Shown piece by piece: positions 24,450-33,639 of a stretch of 64,000 nt of DNA (its first letter is position 1; each line of letters starts with the position of its first letter). A model generated the notes under the pieces. That model was given only the letters and a program-made list of their open reading frames with translations, was not told the origin of the DNA and did not search any database. A program made the position numbers and the translations under genes. The stretch spans positions 2,232,001 through 2,296,000 of the forward strand of contig NZ_CP089095.1 of NCBI RefSeq assembly GCF_021172145.1, read 5' to 3'. Source of the DNA: Flavobacterium cyclinae (GTDB taxonomy: Bacteria > Bacteroidota > Bacteroidia > Flavobacteriales > Flavobacteriaceae).

Positions 24450-25205
24450 ATGATCAGACATCTATATTTTTTTAAAAACGTTAGAAAAAACATCAATTTT
24501 ATTGACTCAATAATTATCGTAATTTTATTAAAACTTAAAACAAAAAAAATACCTTTACCTATTTTAGGTAGAACAGTATACATAAGAAAAAAAACAAAAG
24601 ATAGAGAAACATTTGAAGAAGTGTTCAATCATAACATCTATAATTTAAAATTACCTATTGAACCGCAAACAATTATAGATGCTGGAGCAAATGTTGGTTT
24701 AGCAACATTATTTTTTAAGATAAAATATCCTAAATCTAAAATAGTTTCTCTAGAAATTGAATCTGGAAATGTGGAAATGATTCATAAAAACCTTAAAGGT
24801 TTAAAAGATATTGAAATAGTTCATAAAGGGTTATTTAATAAAAAAGGGTTTTTTAAAGTTGAAGATCCTTTTAATGCAACAAATAGTTTTGTAATAAAAG
24901 AAGTGACTTCGTCAGAAAAATACGATATAGAATCTACAACTATAGATGAACTAATTGAAACCTATAAATTTAAAACCGTAGATATTTTGAAAATTGATAT
25001 AGAAGGTGCAGAAAAAGATTTATTTGAAAAAAATTATGAAAATTGGTTACCAAAAGTTAAAGTAATTATGGTTGAAACTCACGACAGAATGATTTCTAAA
25101 TGTGCCTACACAGTTATGAATACGCTAGATAAATATAACTTTATGCTATATACAACAACCGAAGGGACATTATATTACTATAACACATCATTAATTGAAA
25201 TATAA
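24450..25205 (+). CDS. FkbM family SAM-dependent methyltransferase
   Basis: A 251-residue class I methyltransferase. TIIDAGANVGLATLFFKIKY is the SAM-binding motif I (about residues 75-90), IVSLEIESGNVEMIHKN is motif II, and VDILKIDIEGAEKDLFE is the FkbM-type post-motif. In polysaccharide loci these enzymes O-methylate sugars. No signal peptide; the hydrophobic N-terminal 35 residues may associate with the membrane. Co-directional with neighbours at 10-bp and 8-bp spacing. Confidence 0.85.
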   Translation: MIRHLYFFKNVRKNINFIDSIIIVILLKLKTKKIPLPILGRTVYIRKKTKDRETFEEVFNHNIYNLKLPIEPQTIIDAGANVGLATLFFKIKYPKSKIVSLEIESGNVEMIHKNLKGLKDIEIVHKGLFNKKGFFKVEDPFNATNSFVIKEVTSSEKYDIESTTIDELIETYKFKTVDILKIDIEGAEKDLFEKNYENWLPKVKVIMVETHDRMISKCAYTVMNTLDKYNFMLYTTTEGTLYYYNTSLIEI

Positions 25206-25213
25206 TTTTATTT

Positions 25214-26347
25214 ATGGATTACCAAATAGGGATTTTAATTATTTTTATAGTAATATTAGTTATTGTATCTGTTTTAGTATCCAATTCTCTTATTAAAATC
25301 CCAGTAACTAATGTTAAATACCCTGAAATAGATGGCTTACGAGGATATTTAGCATTTTTTGTTTTTATTCATCACAGCTATATTTGGTATAATTTTTTAA
25401 AAACAGATATCTGGGAAAAGCCTAAATCTAATTTATTCAATCATTTAGGCGAAACAAGTGTAGTATTTTTTTTTATTATTACCGCATTTTTGTTTATTTC
25501 AAAAATACTCGATAAAAACACAATAGATTATAATTGGAAAAAATATCTCATTGCTCGATTTTATAGATTATTTCCAATTTATTTTTTTTCCATTTGTATT
25601 ATTTTTATTCTTATTGCAATTATTTCAAAGTTAAAACGTAACGATTCATTTTTCAATTTAATAAAACAAATAATTAACTGGATTTTATTCACTATTGATG
25701 GCCCAAAAAACATTAACAATATAAATAATACATTCATTCTAAACGCAGGAGTTACCTGGACTTTACCTTATGAATGGATGTTTTATTTCTTATTACCCGT
25801 TTTTGCAGTTATTCTAAAAATTAAAGTAAACTATAAAATTATAGTTGGTTTTGTTATTGCATTTTTAATTATTTTAAGTATCTATAAACCATCTTTTAAA
25901 AATTTTGTGCCTTTTATTTTTGGAATAGCAATAGGGTTATTAATGAAAGAAAAAAAATATCAATTTTTTAAGAAATCAATATATACATTTATAGCATTAT
26001 TTCTGCTTTTTATATCAATTAATTATTTCCATAGCGGAAGAAAAATAATTCCTATACTAATTTCATTTTTTGTCCTTTTTATTATTGCTAACGGAAATTC
26101 CTTTTTTGGTCTTTTATCAAATTCTTTCTCAAGAAAATTGGGTCAAATAACATATAGTATCTATTTACTTCACGGAATTATTTTGTTCACAGTTTTCTAT
26201 TTTTTTATAGGATTTGAAAAAGCATCAAAATTATCACAAATTGAGCATTGGTCAATTATTGCACTTACCATATTTCCAGTTATTCTATTAAGTCAAATTA
26301 CTTATAAATACATAGAATTGCCTTCAATGAATTTAAAAAATAAATAG
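25214..26347 (+). CDS. Acyltransferase 3 family membrane protein
   Basis: A 377-residue polytopic protein of the acyltransferase-3 (OafA/NodX) family. The family signature YPEIDGLRGYLAFFVFIHHSY lies at about residues 38-58, and some ten membrane helices follow, including YSIYLLHGIILFTVFYFF near the C-terminus. Members O-acetylate or otherwise acylate surface polysaccharides, using the HH motif residues as catalytic site. Last gene of the AT-rich polysaccharide run; tsaC follows after 9 bp and has clearly different base composition. Confidence 0.87.
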   Translation: MDYQIGILIIFIVILVIVSVLVSNSLIKIPVTNVKYPEIDGLRGYLAFFVFIHHSYIWYNFLKTDIWEKPKSNLFNHLGETSVVFFFIITAFLFISKILDKNTIDYNWKKYLIARFYRLFPIYFFSICIIFILIAIISKLKRNDSFFNLIKQIINWILFTIDGPKNINNINNTFILNAGVTWTLPYEWMFYFLLPVFAVILKIKVNYKIIVGFVIAFLIILSIYKPSFKNFVPFIFGIAIGLLMKEKKYQFFKKSIYTFIALFLLFISINYFHSGRKIIPILISFFVLFIIANGNSFFGLLSNSFSRKLGQITYSIYLLHGIILFTVFYFFIGFEKASKLSQIEHWSIIALTIFPVILLSQITYKYIELPSMNLKNK

Positions 26348-26356
26348 TTACAATTT

Positions 26357-26917
26357 ATGAAAACTGAAGTACACAACGCATTTGAAGTCATCAAAAACGG
26401 AGGCATTATTTTATATCCAACCGATACGGTTTGGGGAATTGGTTGCGATGCCACCAATGAAGAAGCCGTAAAAAAAATTTATGCTTTAAAACAACGTGAA
26501 GAAACCAAAAGCATGATTGTTTTACTTAATGGTGAACGCATGATGTACAACGTTTTCAAAGAAATTCCAGATGTAGCTTGGCAAATTTTAGATTTATCAG
26601 AAAAGCCAACTACTTTAATACTAGACAATCCTAGAAATGTTGCCAAAAATATCGTTGCTGAAGATAACACTTTAGGAGTTCGATTAGTTACCGAACCTTT
26701 TTGTTTTAAACTAATGGAACGCATGAAAAAACCATTAGTTTCCACTTCAGCTAATATTTCAGGCGAACCTACTCCAAAAACTTTCAAAGAAATTAGTCCC
26801 GAAATTATAAAAGGTGTGGACTATGTAGTAAATTTGCACCTCGATAAAGTTTGCAAAAATCCTTCTACGATTATTAAATTAAGTTTAGATAGTCAGGTAA
26901 AAGTGATTCGCAAGTAA
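26357..26917 (+). CDS. tsaC: L-threonylcarbamoyladenylate synthase (YrdC/TsaC type)
   Basis: A 186-residue YrdC-domain protein making threonylcarbamoyl-AMP from threonine, bicarbonate and ATP, the first step of tRNA t6A37 modification. Motifs: GGIILYPTDTVWGIGCDATNEE (substrate pocket), ALKQREETKSMIVLL (KxR site), TLILDNPRN, LGVRLVTEPF and LVSTSANISGEPTP. It lacks the Sua5 C-terminal domain, hence TsaC-type length. It follows an acyltransferase by 9 bp and is followed within 10 bp by the left inverted repeat of the GxxExxY element. Confidence 0.9.
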   Translation: MKTEVHNAFEVIKNGGIILYPTDTVWGIGCDATNEEAVKKIYALKQREETKSMIVLLNGERMMYNVFKEIPDVAWQILDLSEKPTTLILDNPRNVAKNIVAEDNTLGVRLVTEPFCFKLMERMKKPLVSTSANISGEPTPKTFKEISPEIIKGVDYVVNLHLDKVCKNPSTIIKLSLDSQVKVIRK

Positions 26918-26926
26918 AAAAAAGCA

Positions 26927-26943
26927 CCGCAGATTCGCTGATT
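26927..26943. repeat. Left inverted repeat of the GxxExxY element
   Basis: CCGCAGATTCGCTGATT, itself two copies of an 8-mer (CGCAGATT, CGCTGATT). It pairs with 27341-27357: 12 bp identical and 16 of 17 overall. Confidence 0.85.
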
Positions 26944-26954
26944 AAAATAGTTTT

Positions 26955-27338
26955 ATGGAAGAATTTTTATATAAAGACAAAACTTATCAAATTATTGGAA
27001 TTCTATTTGAAGTCCATAAAAATTTAGGAAAAGGTTTTTCTGAAATTGTATATAAAGACGCCATTGAATTTGAGTTGCAACAAGCAAACATTCCATACGA
27101 AAGAGAAAAAGAATACGTAGTAAACTATAAAAACACTGTGTTGAAACATAAATTTTATGCTGATTTTGTAGTTTTTAACGAAATAATATTAGAAATAAAA
27201 ACTGTCGATTGTTTTAACAATGCTCATTACAATCAATGTTTAAATTATTTGAAAGTTTCAGGAAATGAATTAGCACTTTTAGTTAATTTTAATTCTGTAT
27301 CTCTTGAACACAAAAGAGTTGCCCTTTCAAGAAAATAA
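26955..27338 (+). CDS. GxxExxY protein (PD-(D/E)XK superfamily)
   Basis: A 127-residue GxxExxY protein. The name-giving motif is [17 protein letters not shown] (G, E and Y spaced as expected), followed by the nuclease-like core [20 protein letters not shown] (D, then E-x-K) and [23 protein letters not shown]. The PD-(D/E)XK residues look intact, suggesting a nuclease or nucleic-acid-binding role; the biological function of the family is not established. It is framed by a near-perfect 17-bp inverted repeat and sits as a 431-bp cassette between two tRNA-maturation genes, tsaC and cca. The composition is unlike the AT-rich locus upstream. Confidence 0.9.
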   Translation: MEEFLYKDKTYQIIGILFEVHKNLGKGFSEIVYKDAIEFELQQANIPYEREKEYVVNYKNTVLKHKFYADFVVFNEIILEIKTVDCFNNAHYNQCLNYLKVSGNELALLVNFNSVSLEHKRVALSRK

Positions 27339-27340
27339 AA

Positions 27341-27357
27341 AATCTGCGAATCTGCGG
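27341..27357. repeat. Right inverted repeat of the GxxExxY element
   Basis: AATCTGCGAATCTGCGG, the inverted partner of 26927-26943 with one mismatch. It begins two bases after the GxxExxY stop codon and ends seven bases before the cca start. Confidence 0.85.
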
Positions 27358-27364
27358 TAATAAT

Positions 27365-28780
27365 ATGAATTACAAACAACATTTAGAACATACCATCTTC
27401 AAAATCATTTCTCAAGCAGCCCATGAGCTTAACTTGGAATGCTATGTGATTGGTGGTTTTGTTCGCGATATTTTACTTGAACGAGATCACAAAAAAGACA
27501 TCGACATCGTTGCCGTGGGTAGCGGAATTGAACTAGCATTAAAAGTATCCGAGTTGATTCCATTTCATCCAAAAGTACAAGTTTTTAAAAACTATGGAAC
27601 TGCAATGTTGCGCTACGATGACATTGATGTGGAGTTTGTTGGCGCTAGAAAAGAATCTTACACACACGATAGCCGAAATCCATTAGTGGAAAACGGAACG
27701 TTAAAAGACGACCAAGAACGAAGAGATTTTACCATAAATGCGTTAGCTTTTTCTTTGAATTCTGAAAACTTTGGAGATTTAGTTGACCCATTTAATGGTG
27801 TAGAAGATTTGAAAAACAAAATCATCAAAACACCTTTAAATCCAGATATTACGTATTCAGATGATCCGTTACGAATGATGCGAGCCATTCGTTTTGCTAC
27901 GCAATTGAATTTCGAAATCGAATCTGAATCCTTAGAGGCAATTACTAAAAATATAGAGCGAATCAACATTATTTCAGGCGAACGAATTGTTGATGAATTG
28001 CATAAAATTCTTGCTTCAAATAAACCTTCAATCGGATTTTTACATTTGTATCAAACGGGTTTATTAGACATTATTTTACCTGAACTTACAGCTTTAAATA
28101 ATGTAGAAGAAGTGGAAGGTCATACACATAAAAACAATTTTTATCATACTTTAGAGGTAGTAGATAACATTTGTCCAAATACCGATGATATTTGGTTGCG
28201 ATGGGCTGCATTGTTACACGACATAGGCAAAGCACCAACCAAAAGATTCAACAAAAAACAAGGTTGGACATTTCACGGACATGAATTTTTAGGTGGAAAA
28301 ATGGTCAAAAAAATATTTGAACGTTTGCACATGCCATTGAATCACAAGATGAAATTCGTGCAAAAAATGGTTACTATGAGCTCGCGACCAATTGTAATTG
28401 CAGAAGATATTGTTACGGATAGCGCTGTTCGTCGTTTGGTTTTTGATGCAGGCGAAGATATTGATAGTTTAATGACCTTATGTAAAGCGGATATCACGAC
28501 TAAAAATCCAAAGAAATTTCAAAAATACCACAAGAACTTCGACATCGTAAAAGAAAAGATAGTAGAAGTGGAAGAAAAAGACCGAGTTCGTGTATTTCAA
28601 CCTCCTATTTCAGGTGAAGAAATTATGGAGTTATTTGGTTTGAAACCTTGTAGAGAAATTGGAGTTTTGAAAGAAGCGGTTAAAGAAGCTATTTTAGAAG
28701 GTGAAATTCCTAATGAATATGAAGCTGCTAAGGATTTTGTCCTAAACAAAGCTTCAAAAATGGGATTGAAAAAAGTATAA
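27365..28780 (+). CDS. cca: CCA tRNA nucleotidyltransferase with HD domain
   Basis: A 471-residue class II CCA-adding/poly(A)-polymerase-type enzyme that builds or repairs the tRNA 3' CCA end. The nucleotidyltransferase head has [26 protein letters not shown] (GG and D-x-D metal site), then [13 protein letters not shown] and [20 protein letters not shown]. The HD domain has [15 protein letters not shown] and FHGHEFLGG. Full length for the Bacteroidota form. The tRNA-Glu genes in this window do not encode CCA, consistent with need for this enzyme. Start ATG 27365 follows the right inverted repeat by seven bases. Confidence 0.93.
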   Translation: MNYKQHLEHTIFKIISQAAHELNLECYVIGGFVRDILLERDHKKDIDIVAVGSGIELALKVSELIPFHPKVQVFKNYGTAMLRYDDIDVEFVGARKESYTHDSRNPLVENGTLKDDQERRDFTINALAFSLNSENFGDLVDPFNGVEDLKNKIIKTPLNPDITYSDDPLRMMRAIRFATQLNFEIESESLEAITKNIERINIISGERIVDELHKILASNKPSIGFLHLYQTGLLDIILPELTALNNVEEVEGHTHKNNFYHTLEVVDNICPNTDDIWLRWAALLHDIGKAPTKRFNKKQGWTFHGHEFLGGKMVKKIFERLHMPLNHKMKFVQKMVTMSSRPIVIAEDIVTDSAVRRLVFDAGEDIDSLMTLCKADITTKNPKKFQKYHKNFDIVKEKIVEVEEKDRVRVFQPPISGEEIMELFGLKPCREIGVLKEAVKEAILEGEIPNEYEAAKDFVLNKASKMGLKKV

Positions 28781-28821
28781 AAATTATAATCTGTTAAAGC
28801 ACTTTTCAAATTAGCATTGCG

Positions 28822-28829
28822 TAAATTTG
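28822..28829 (+). promoter_or_regulatory. -7 box (TAAATTTG) for ctaA
   Basis: Exact TAnnTTTG match 25 bp before the ATG. It lies in the loop between AAAGCAC (28796-28802) and GTGCTTTTT (28832-28840), a possible long-loop cca terminator. Confidence 0.45.
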
Positions 28830-28854
28830 GGGTGCTTTTTGAATATCAAGAAAT

Positions 28855-29874
28855 ATGAAAACTAATAAATCAGTTATTTACTGGCTACTTTCGGGATGTG
28901 TTTTGTTATTTATCATGGTAACTGTTGGTGGAATTACACGTTTAACCAACTCTGGTTTATCGATGACCGATTGGCATTTAATCAACGACACCTTCCCTCC
29001 TTTGTCGGAAGAAAAATGGGTAGAAGCATTTGAAGAATACAAAAAATATCCAGAATACCAATTAATTAACAAACACAAAGATTTTCAATTAGAAGATTAT
29101 AAATTCATCTTCTTTTGGGAATGGTTCCACCGATTTATAGGTCGTATTATTGGTGTGGTTTTCATTATTCCGTTTGTATATTTTTTAATCAAGAAGAAAC
29201 TAGACAAAGAAACGATTAAAAAGTGCTTTGTTTTATTAGGAATGGGGGCTTTTCAAGGATTCTTAGGTTGGTTCATGGTAGCCAGCGGTTTAAAAGACAT
29301 GCCCGATGTGAGTCACTTCAGACTAGCAATTCACTTAACTTTTGCTTTTATTACGTTTGCTTACACGCTTTGGGTTGCCTTGGATTTAATTTACCCTGAA
29401 AGAAAATCACCCGTTTTAGAACTGCAAAAAATTGCACGTATTGCTTTAGCAATTTTAATCATTCAAATCATTTACGGAGGTTTTGTTGCAGGTTTAAATG
29501 CGGGATTAATTCACAACCATTGGCCTTTAATGAGTGATGGACAATTCTTTCATGAAAGTATAAAATTAGAACAATCAAATTTATTGTTATCTTTTACAGA
29601 AGGAAAAAGTGGCGTTCAATTCATTCACCGAACATTCGCTTATGTAGTAGTGGGAATGATTATTTTCTTATTCATAAAAAGTAGAAAATTTACTTTAGAT
29701 AAAACGCAAGGTTCTGGTATTAAAACCTTATTAGTTTTTGTGTTTATTCAATTTATTTTAGGAGTTTTCACTTTATTATTCCACGTACCACTTTGGTTAG
29801 GATTAGCGCATCAAATTATGGCGTTCTTTTTATTAACAGCCATGACGTTTACGTTACATAGATTTAGTAAATAA
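28855..29874 (+). CDS. ctaA: Heme A synthase (COX15/CtaA)
   Basis: A 339-residue inner-membrane enzyme oxidising heme O to heme A for aa3-type cytochrome oxidase. About eight transmembrane helices. It starts with SVIYWLLSGCVLLFIMVTVGGITRLTNSGLS (family signature, residues 6-36), has EWFHRFIGRIIG with a heme-ligand His, SHFRLAIHLTFAF, GLNAGLIHNHWPLM, QFIHRTFAYVVVG and LGLAHQIMAFF, which supply the four conserved His. No ctaB in the window. Its stop TAA overlaps the next ATG by one base. Confidence 0.92.
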   Translation: MKTNKSVIYWLLSGCVLLFIMVTVGGITRLTNSGLSMTDWHLINDTFPPLSEEKWVEAFEEYKKYPEYQLINKHKDFQLEDYKFIFFWEWFHRFIGRIIGVVFIIPFVYFLIKKKLDKETIKKCFVLLGMGAFQGFLGWFMVASGLKDMPDVSHFRLAIHLTFAFITFAYTLWVALDLIYPERKSPVLELQKIARIALAILIIQIIYGGFVAGLNAGLIHNHWPLMSDGQFFHESIKLEQSNLLLSFTEGKSGVQFIHRTFAYVVVGMIIFLFIKSRKFTLDKTQGSGIKTLLVFVFIQFILGVFTLLFHVPLWLGLAHQIMAFFLLTAMTFTLHRFSK

Positions 29875-30791
29875 TGAAATACTATTTCCATCTTCAATAT
29901 AAAATGATAAATCGTTCGTTTATTGAATATGGAATGCCTATAATTTTAGGTTATTTTATTCTGATTTTTGTTTTCATTTTGGGTTCCAAAACCCTTTTTG
30001 AAAAAGTAGATTATGCAACTTATCTTTACATTTTAACCTATTGTATTCTGATTCTAAAACTTAGTGAAGTTACTCGAAATAGATTTTTAAAATATTGTTT
30101 TAAATCCTCAGATTATAAACTCATTAGAATTACCGAAAACATTTTAATTGCTCTACCTTTCATTGCTTTTTTAATCTATCTTAAAAATTTCTTATTTATA
30201 CCTGCATATCTAATTTTAGCAATCATTTTAGGGTTTATAAATATAAAATCTATTTATAATTTTATCATTCCAACCCCTTTTTCAAAAAAGCCTTTCGAAT
30301 TTACTATTGGTTTTAGAAATACTTTTTATATTTTCCTTATTTCAATATTCTTATTATTTAAAGCAATTGAAGTAACCAATCTAAATCTTGGAATAGCAGC
30401 TTTAATTTCAATTTTTCTAATCTTATTTTCTTATTATTCCGTTCCCGAAACTTCGTTTTTTGTGTGGAGTTATAATTTAAATCCTAAATCTTTTTTAATC
30501 GAAAAAATTAAGACTTCTATTCTATATAGTTCCTTCATAGTTCTCCCATTTACTACAATTTTAGTCATTTTGTTTTTCGATAAAATAGAATCAATTGTAA
30601 CTTTTTTAGCAATTGGTTACTTATTCCTAGTAACTATTATTTTAGCAAAATATGCTGCTTATCCAGATAAAATGAATATTATTCAAAGTGTATTACTTGC
30701 CTTTTGCATTTATTTTCCACCATTGTTAGTTATTGTAATTCCATATTTTTACCTTCAATCGTTAAAACAACTCAAACCGCTTCTCAAATGA
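29874..30791 (+). CDS. Polytopic membrane protein, probable ABC permease partner
   Basis: A 305-residue, very hydrophobic protein with about nine predicted membrane segments and no recognisable family motif. Its ATG overlaps the ctaA stop by one base, and its TGA overlaps the ATPase ATG by four bases (ATGA), so it is translationally coupled to the ABC ATPase. I infer that it is the membrane half of that transporter; substrate unknown. Coupling to heme A synthase could be functional (export or maturation) or simply compact gene order. Confidence 0.65.
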   Translation: MKYYFHLQYKMINRSFIEYGMPIILGYFILIFVFILGSKTLFEKVDYATYLYILTYCILILKLSEVTRNRFLKYCFKSSDYKLIRITENILIALPFIAFLIYLKNFLFIPAYLILAIILGFINIKSIYNFIIPTPFSKKPFEFTIGFRNTFYIFLISIFLLFKAIEVTNLNLGIAALISIFLILFSYYSVPETSFFVWSYNLNPKSFLIEKIKTSILYSSFIVLPFTTILVILFFDKIESIVTFLAIGYLFLVTIILAKYAAYPDKMNIIQSVLLAFCIYFPPLLVIVIPYFYLQSLKQLKPLLK

Positions 30792-31468
30792 TTCAAATTG
30801 AAAATTTATCAAAAAAATATGACAACAAGGTTGTACTACAGTCTATAAATTTACTTTTTGAAAGTGGAAAAGTTTACGGATTAGTTGGAGAAAATGGTGC
30901 TGGGAAAACAACTTTATTTAATTGTATTGCAGGTTTAGAACCGTATGATGGCAAAATAAAATCTGACTATCCTTTATTAAAAAATCATTTAGGTTTATTG
31001 GTAACAGAACCTTACTTTTTTCCAAAAATTACTGGAAAAGAATATATTCAATTATTATGTAATGCAAGAAATATACATACTATTGACTTCGAAAAAAATA
31101 ATATTTTTGACTTACCGTTAAATGAATATGCATCAAAGTATTCTACCGGAATGAAAAAGAAATTAGCCCTAACAGCTATTTTGCTTCAAGAAAACAAATA
31201 TTTCATTTTAGACGAGCCTTTTAATGGAGTTGACATTCAAAGTAATATCATAATAACCGAGATCATACATAAATTAAAAGAACTAGGAAAAACAATAATT
31301 ATTTCTTCTCACATTTTCTCAACATTAAATGATACTTGTGACGAAATAATGATTCTTGAAAACAATTCCATTTCAAAAAGAGTGCTTAAATCAGATTTTT
31401 ACCAACTAGAAAATGAAATGAAAAAAAATTCAATTGGTAATAAAATTGAATTTCTGAATTTGAAGTAG
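30788..31468 (+). CDS. ABC transporter ATP-binding protein
   Basis: A 226-residue ABC ATPase. Walker A is GLVGENGAGKTTLFN (about residues 32-46), the signature is YSTGMKKKLALTAIL (a variant of LSGGQ common in ABC-2 exporters), Walker B is KYFILDEPFNGVD, and IIISSHI is the H-loop. ATG 30788 overlaps the upstream TGA by four bases. An earlier in-frame ATG (30704) lies inside the permease gene and is rejected, because the domain begins MIQIENLSKKY. Pairs with the preceding membrane protein. Confidence 0.88.
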   Translation: MIQIENLSKKYDNKVVLQSINLLFESGKVYGLVGENGAGKTTLFNCIAGLEPYDGKIKSDYPLLKNHLGLLVTEPYFFPKITGKEYIQLLCNARNIHTIDFEKNNIFDLPLNEYASKYSTGMKKKLALTAILLQENKYFILDEPFNGVDIQSNIIITEIIHKLKELGKTIIISSHIFSTLNDTCDEIMILENNSISKRVLKSDFYQLENEMKKNSIGNKIEFLNLK

Positions 31469-31557
31469 CTAAATTTTCTTTTATCTACGATTCTAATAAG
31501 AATTTATTGTAACATTTTAATATTTCAATCGTTCTAATAAAGAACCTATTGAATAAT

Positions 31558-32844
31558 ATGAAAAGTATCAAAATCATTTTCAGTTTTTTACTTGTTTTTG
31601 CAATACATATTAGTTACTCGTGTAGTATGTACAAAGTAACCAAAAATGGCAGAACTATGGTGGGCTGTAATGAAGATGCTTGGAGAACTACACCTCATAT
31701 TTGGTTTGAAATTGGAAACAAAAAAAATCATTTTGGAGCTGCTTTCACAGGTTCGCGATTCGATGGAACAAATGGATATGCACCTCAATCGGGAATGAAT
31801 GAGCATGGTTTAGTTTTTTCGAGATTAGCATCGTATCATCCTAAAAATAAGAATTCCAATTTCAAAAACCAACTTAAAATAACGAATCCAACACAATATC
31901 TAAAAGACATTCTTCATACTTGTAAAACTGTTGAAGAGGTAAAAAAATATATTGAAAAATATGATTACAGTTATTTTATAGAAGACGTTTTCATTTACGT
32001 AGATAAAACCGGGAAATATATTGTGGTGGAACCTTACAAAATTATTTCGGGTAATGAGGCAAGTTATGTTTTATCTAATTTTTGTCCATCGATAACTTCA
32101 AAAGAAGATGCTTTTAAATTAGAACGTTATCAAAAAGGTGTTTTATTTTTGAATAACAAATTAGAAACCGATTTAGAATTTTGCCAAAAATTATCGGACA
32201 CCATGCATGTTTGCAGAGAAAAAATTGGTGATGGAACACTATTATCTTCTATTTGGGATAACACAAACGGAATTGTGAATTTATACTTCTATCATAAATA
32301 CGATACAACCATACAATTTAACATAAAAGAAGAACTGGCAAAAGGCAATCACATTATAAAAGTAGATACTTTATTTCCAAAAAATACTGAATTTGAAAAA
32401 CTAGCTTCGTATCAAATACCGCATAACAATGATATTTTACGTTTATTTTTAGTGTTTTTCGGATTATTCTTTGCAATGAGTTCGGTATACTTTTTAGTGA
32501 ATTATTTAAAAAACAGAAAAACCGATAACTTCAACAGTATCAAATTACTTTTAGTCCTTTTTGGAATTATTTTATTCTATTATATGTTTGTATTAAGTAC
32601 AAATATCAATATTTTCTATTTTGCTTCGCCTTATAAGAGCAATTCAAGTATTGCTGTAAGCCTAACTTCTTATTTACCTTATGTGTTTTTAGTAATAATT
32701 ATTCCATTAATTCGATTCAATTTAAAACTGATTCAAGAAAAAAATTGGAATAATTTAGCTGTAATTACTTTAAGCTTGAATACTATTTTATATCTGATTT
32801 TAATTGGTTTTTTTGTGTATTGGCGTTTTTATTTTAATTTTTAG
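31558..32844 (+). CDS. Linear amide C-N hydrolase-like (Ntn) protein with membrane tail
   Basis: A 428-residue protein. Residues 1-21 form a signal peptide (KIIFSFLLVFAIHISYS), and Cys22 would become the N-terminal nucleophile of an Ntn-hydrolase domain: CSMYKVTKNGRTMVGCNEDAW resembles the cholylglycine/penicillin-acylase (C45/C59) start. GYAPQSGMNEHGLVFSRLA also fits. From about residue 290 four hydrophobic helices follow, an unusual membrane tail for this fold. Substrate unknown. ATG 31558 is preferred to the TTG 9 bases upstream. Convergent with the LytTR regulator: the two genes end at adjacent bases. Confidence 0.7.
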   Translation: MKSIKIIFSFLLVFAIHISYSCSMYKVTKNGRTMVGCNEDAWRTTPHIWFEIGNKKNHFGAAFTGSRFDGTNGYAPQSGMNEHGLVFSRLASYHPKNKNSNFKNQLKITNPTQYLKDILHTCKTVEEVKKYIEKYDYSYFIEDVFIYVDKTGKYIVVEPYKIISGNEASYVLSNFCPSITSKEDAFKLERYQKGVLFLNNKLETDLEFCQKLSDTMHVCREKIGDGTLLSSIWDNTNGIVNLYFYHKYDTTIQFNIKEELAKGNHIIKVDTLFPKNTEFEKLASYQIPHNNDILRLFLVFFGLFFAMSSVYFLVNYLKNRKTDNFNSIKLLLVLFGIILFYYMFVLSTNINIFYFASPYKSNSSIAVSLTSYLPYVFLVIIIPLIRFNLKLIQEKNWNNLAVITLSLNTILYLILIGFFVYWRFYFNF

Positions 32845-33612
32845 TTACCCAATCCACTCCTTAAAATCACTTACACGTTCTCTGGCAACAATAACCTCAT
32901 CGTCTTTATATGTTGGGAGAATAATTTTTAATCTTGAATTCGAGTATACCTGAATTTCCTTTACCGCTTTCAATGGAACTATGAATTTTCGACTTATGCG
33001 ATAAAAGTCTTTTGGATTGATTTCAGCTTCTACAACTTCTAAAGTAGCATCGATTAGATAATCACGATTATCCAAAGTGTGAATATACGTTCCCTTGTTT
33101 TCACTGTAAAAACATTCTACTTCATCAATAGAAATCACTTTTAATTGTTGTCCAATTTTCACTGAAAAACGCTTTTTGAATTCCTTTTCAACTGGATTAA
33201 CTAACATGCGTTTAATCGCTTCAAAATCTAATGAAATATTTTGCGACTGGGTTCTGGCTTTGAATTTATTGACTGCAATTTCTAAATCTTCTTCATCTAT
33301 TGGTTTTAGTAAATAATCGATACTATTCAATTTAAAAGCTCTTAACGCATATTCATCATAAGCAGTTGTGAAAATCACGGCACTTTTGATGTGTTGTTGA
33401 GCTTTGTCGAAGTACTCAAATATCTCAAAAGACAAACCATCAGACAATTGAATGTCTAAAAAAATCAAATCGGGATGCGGATTATTTTGAAACCAAACGA
33501 TTGATTCTTCAACAGAATGCAACATGGTATTGACTTGCAATCCTAATTTTTCAACTTTTCTTTGCAACAAACGTGCTGCTGGTTTTTCGTCTTCAATTAT
33601 TATTATGTTCAT
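32845..33612 (-). CDS. LytTR-family response regulator
   Basis: A 255-residue regulator. The receiver domain (1-120) has the acidic pair E7/D8, phosphoacceptor Asp53 (LIFLDIQLSDG), the FTTAYDEYAL loop and Lys in DYLLKPIDEEDL. The LytTR DNA-binding domain (about 145-255) shows KIGQQLKVISIDEVECFYSENK, FYRISRKFIVPLKAV and VYSNSRLKIILPTY. It should bind paired 9-mers; two such pairs occur upstream of 36392 and 38743. Last gene of a probable four-gene minus-strand operon starting at 36392, with its partner kinase two genes upstream. Confidence 0.93.
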   Translation of the reverse strand: MNIIIIEDEKPAARLLQRKVEKLGLQVNTMLHSVEESIVWFQNNPHPDLIFLDIQLSDGLSFEIFEYFDKAQQHIKSAVIFTTAYDEYALRAFKLNSIDYLLKPIDEEDLEIAVNKFKARTQSQNISLDFEAIKRMLVNPVEKEFKKRFSVKIGQQLKVISIDEVECFYSENKGTYIHTLDNRDYLIDATLEVVEAEINPKDFYRISRKFIVPLKAVKEIQVYSNSRLKIILPTYKDDEVIVARERVSDFKEWIG

Positions 33613-33639
33613 TGTTATTTTTGATTAAAGTTCCAGTGT

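Noticed and set aside
26927..27357. Insertion sequence around the GxxExxY gene
   Set aside because: Inverted repeats are present, but the encoded protein is not a transposase and no target-site duplication is visible; recorded as a repeat-flanked cassette instead.
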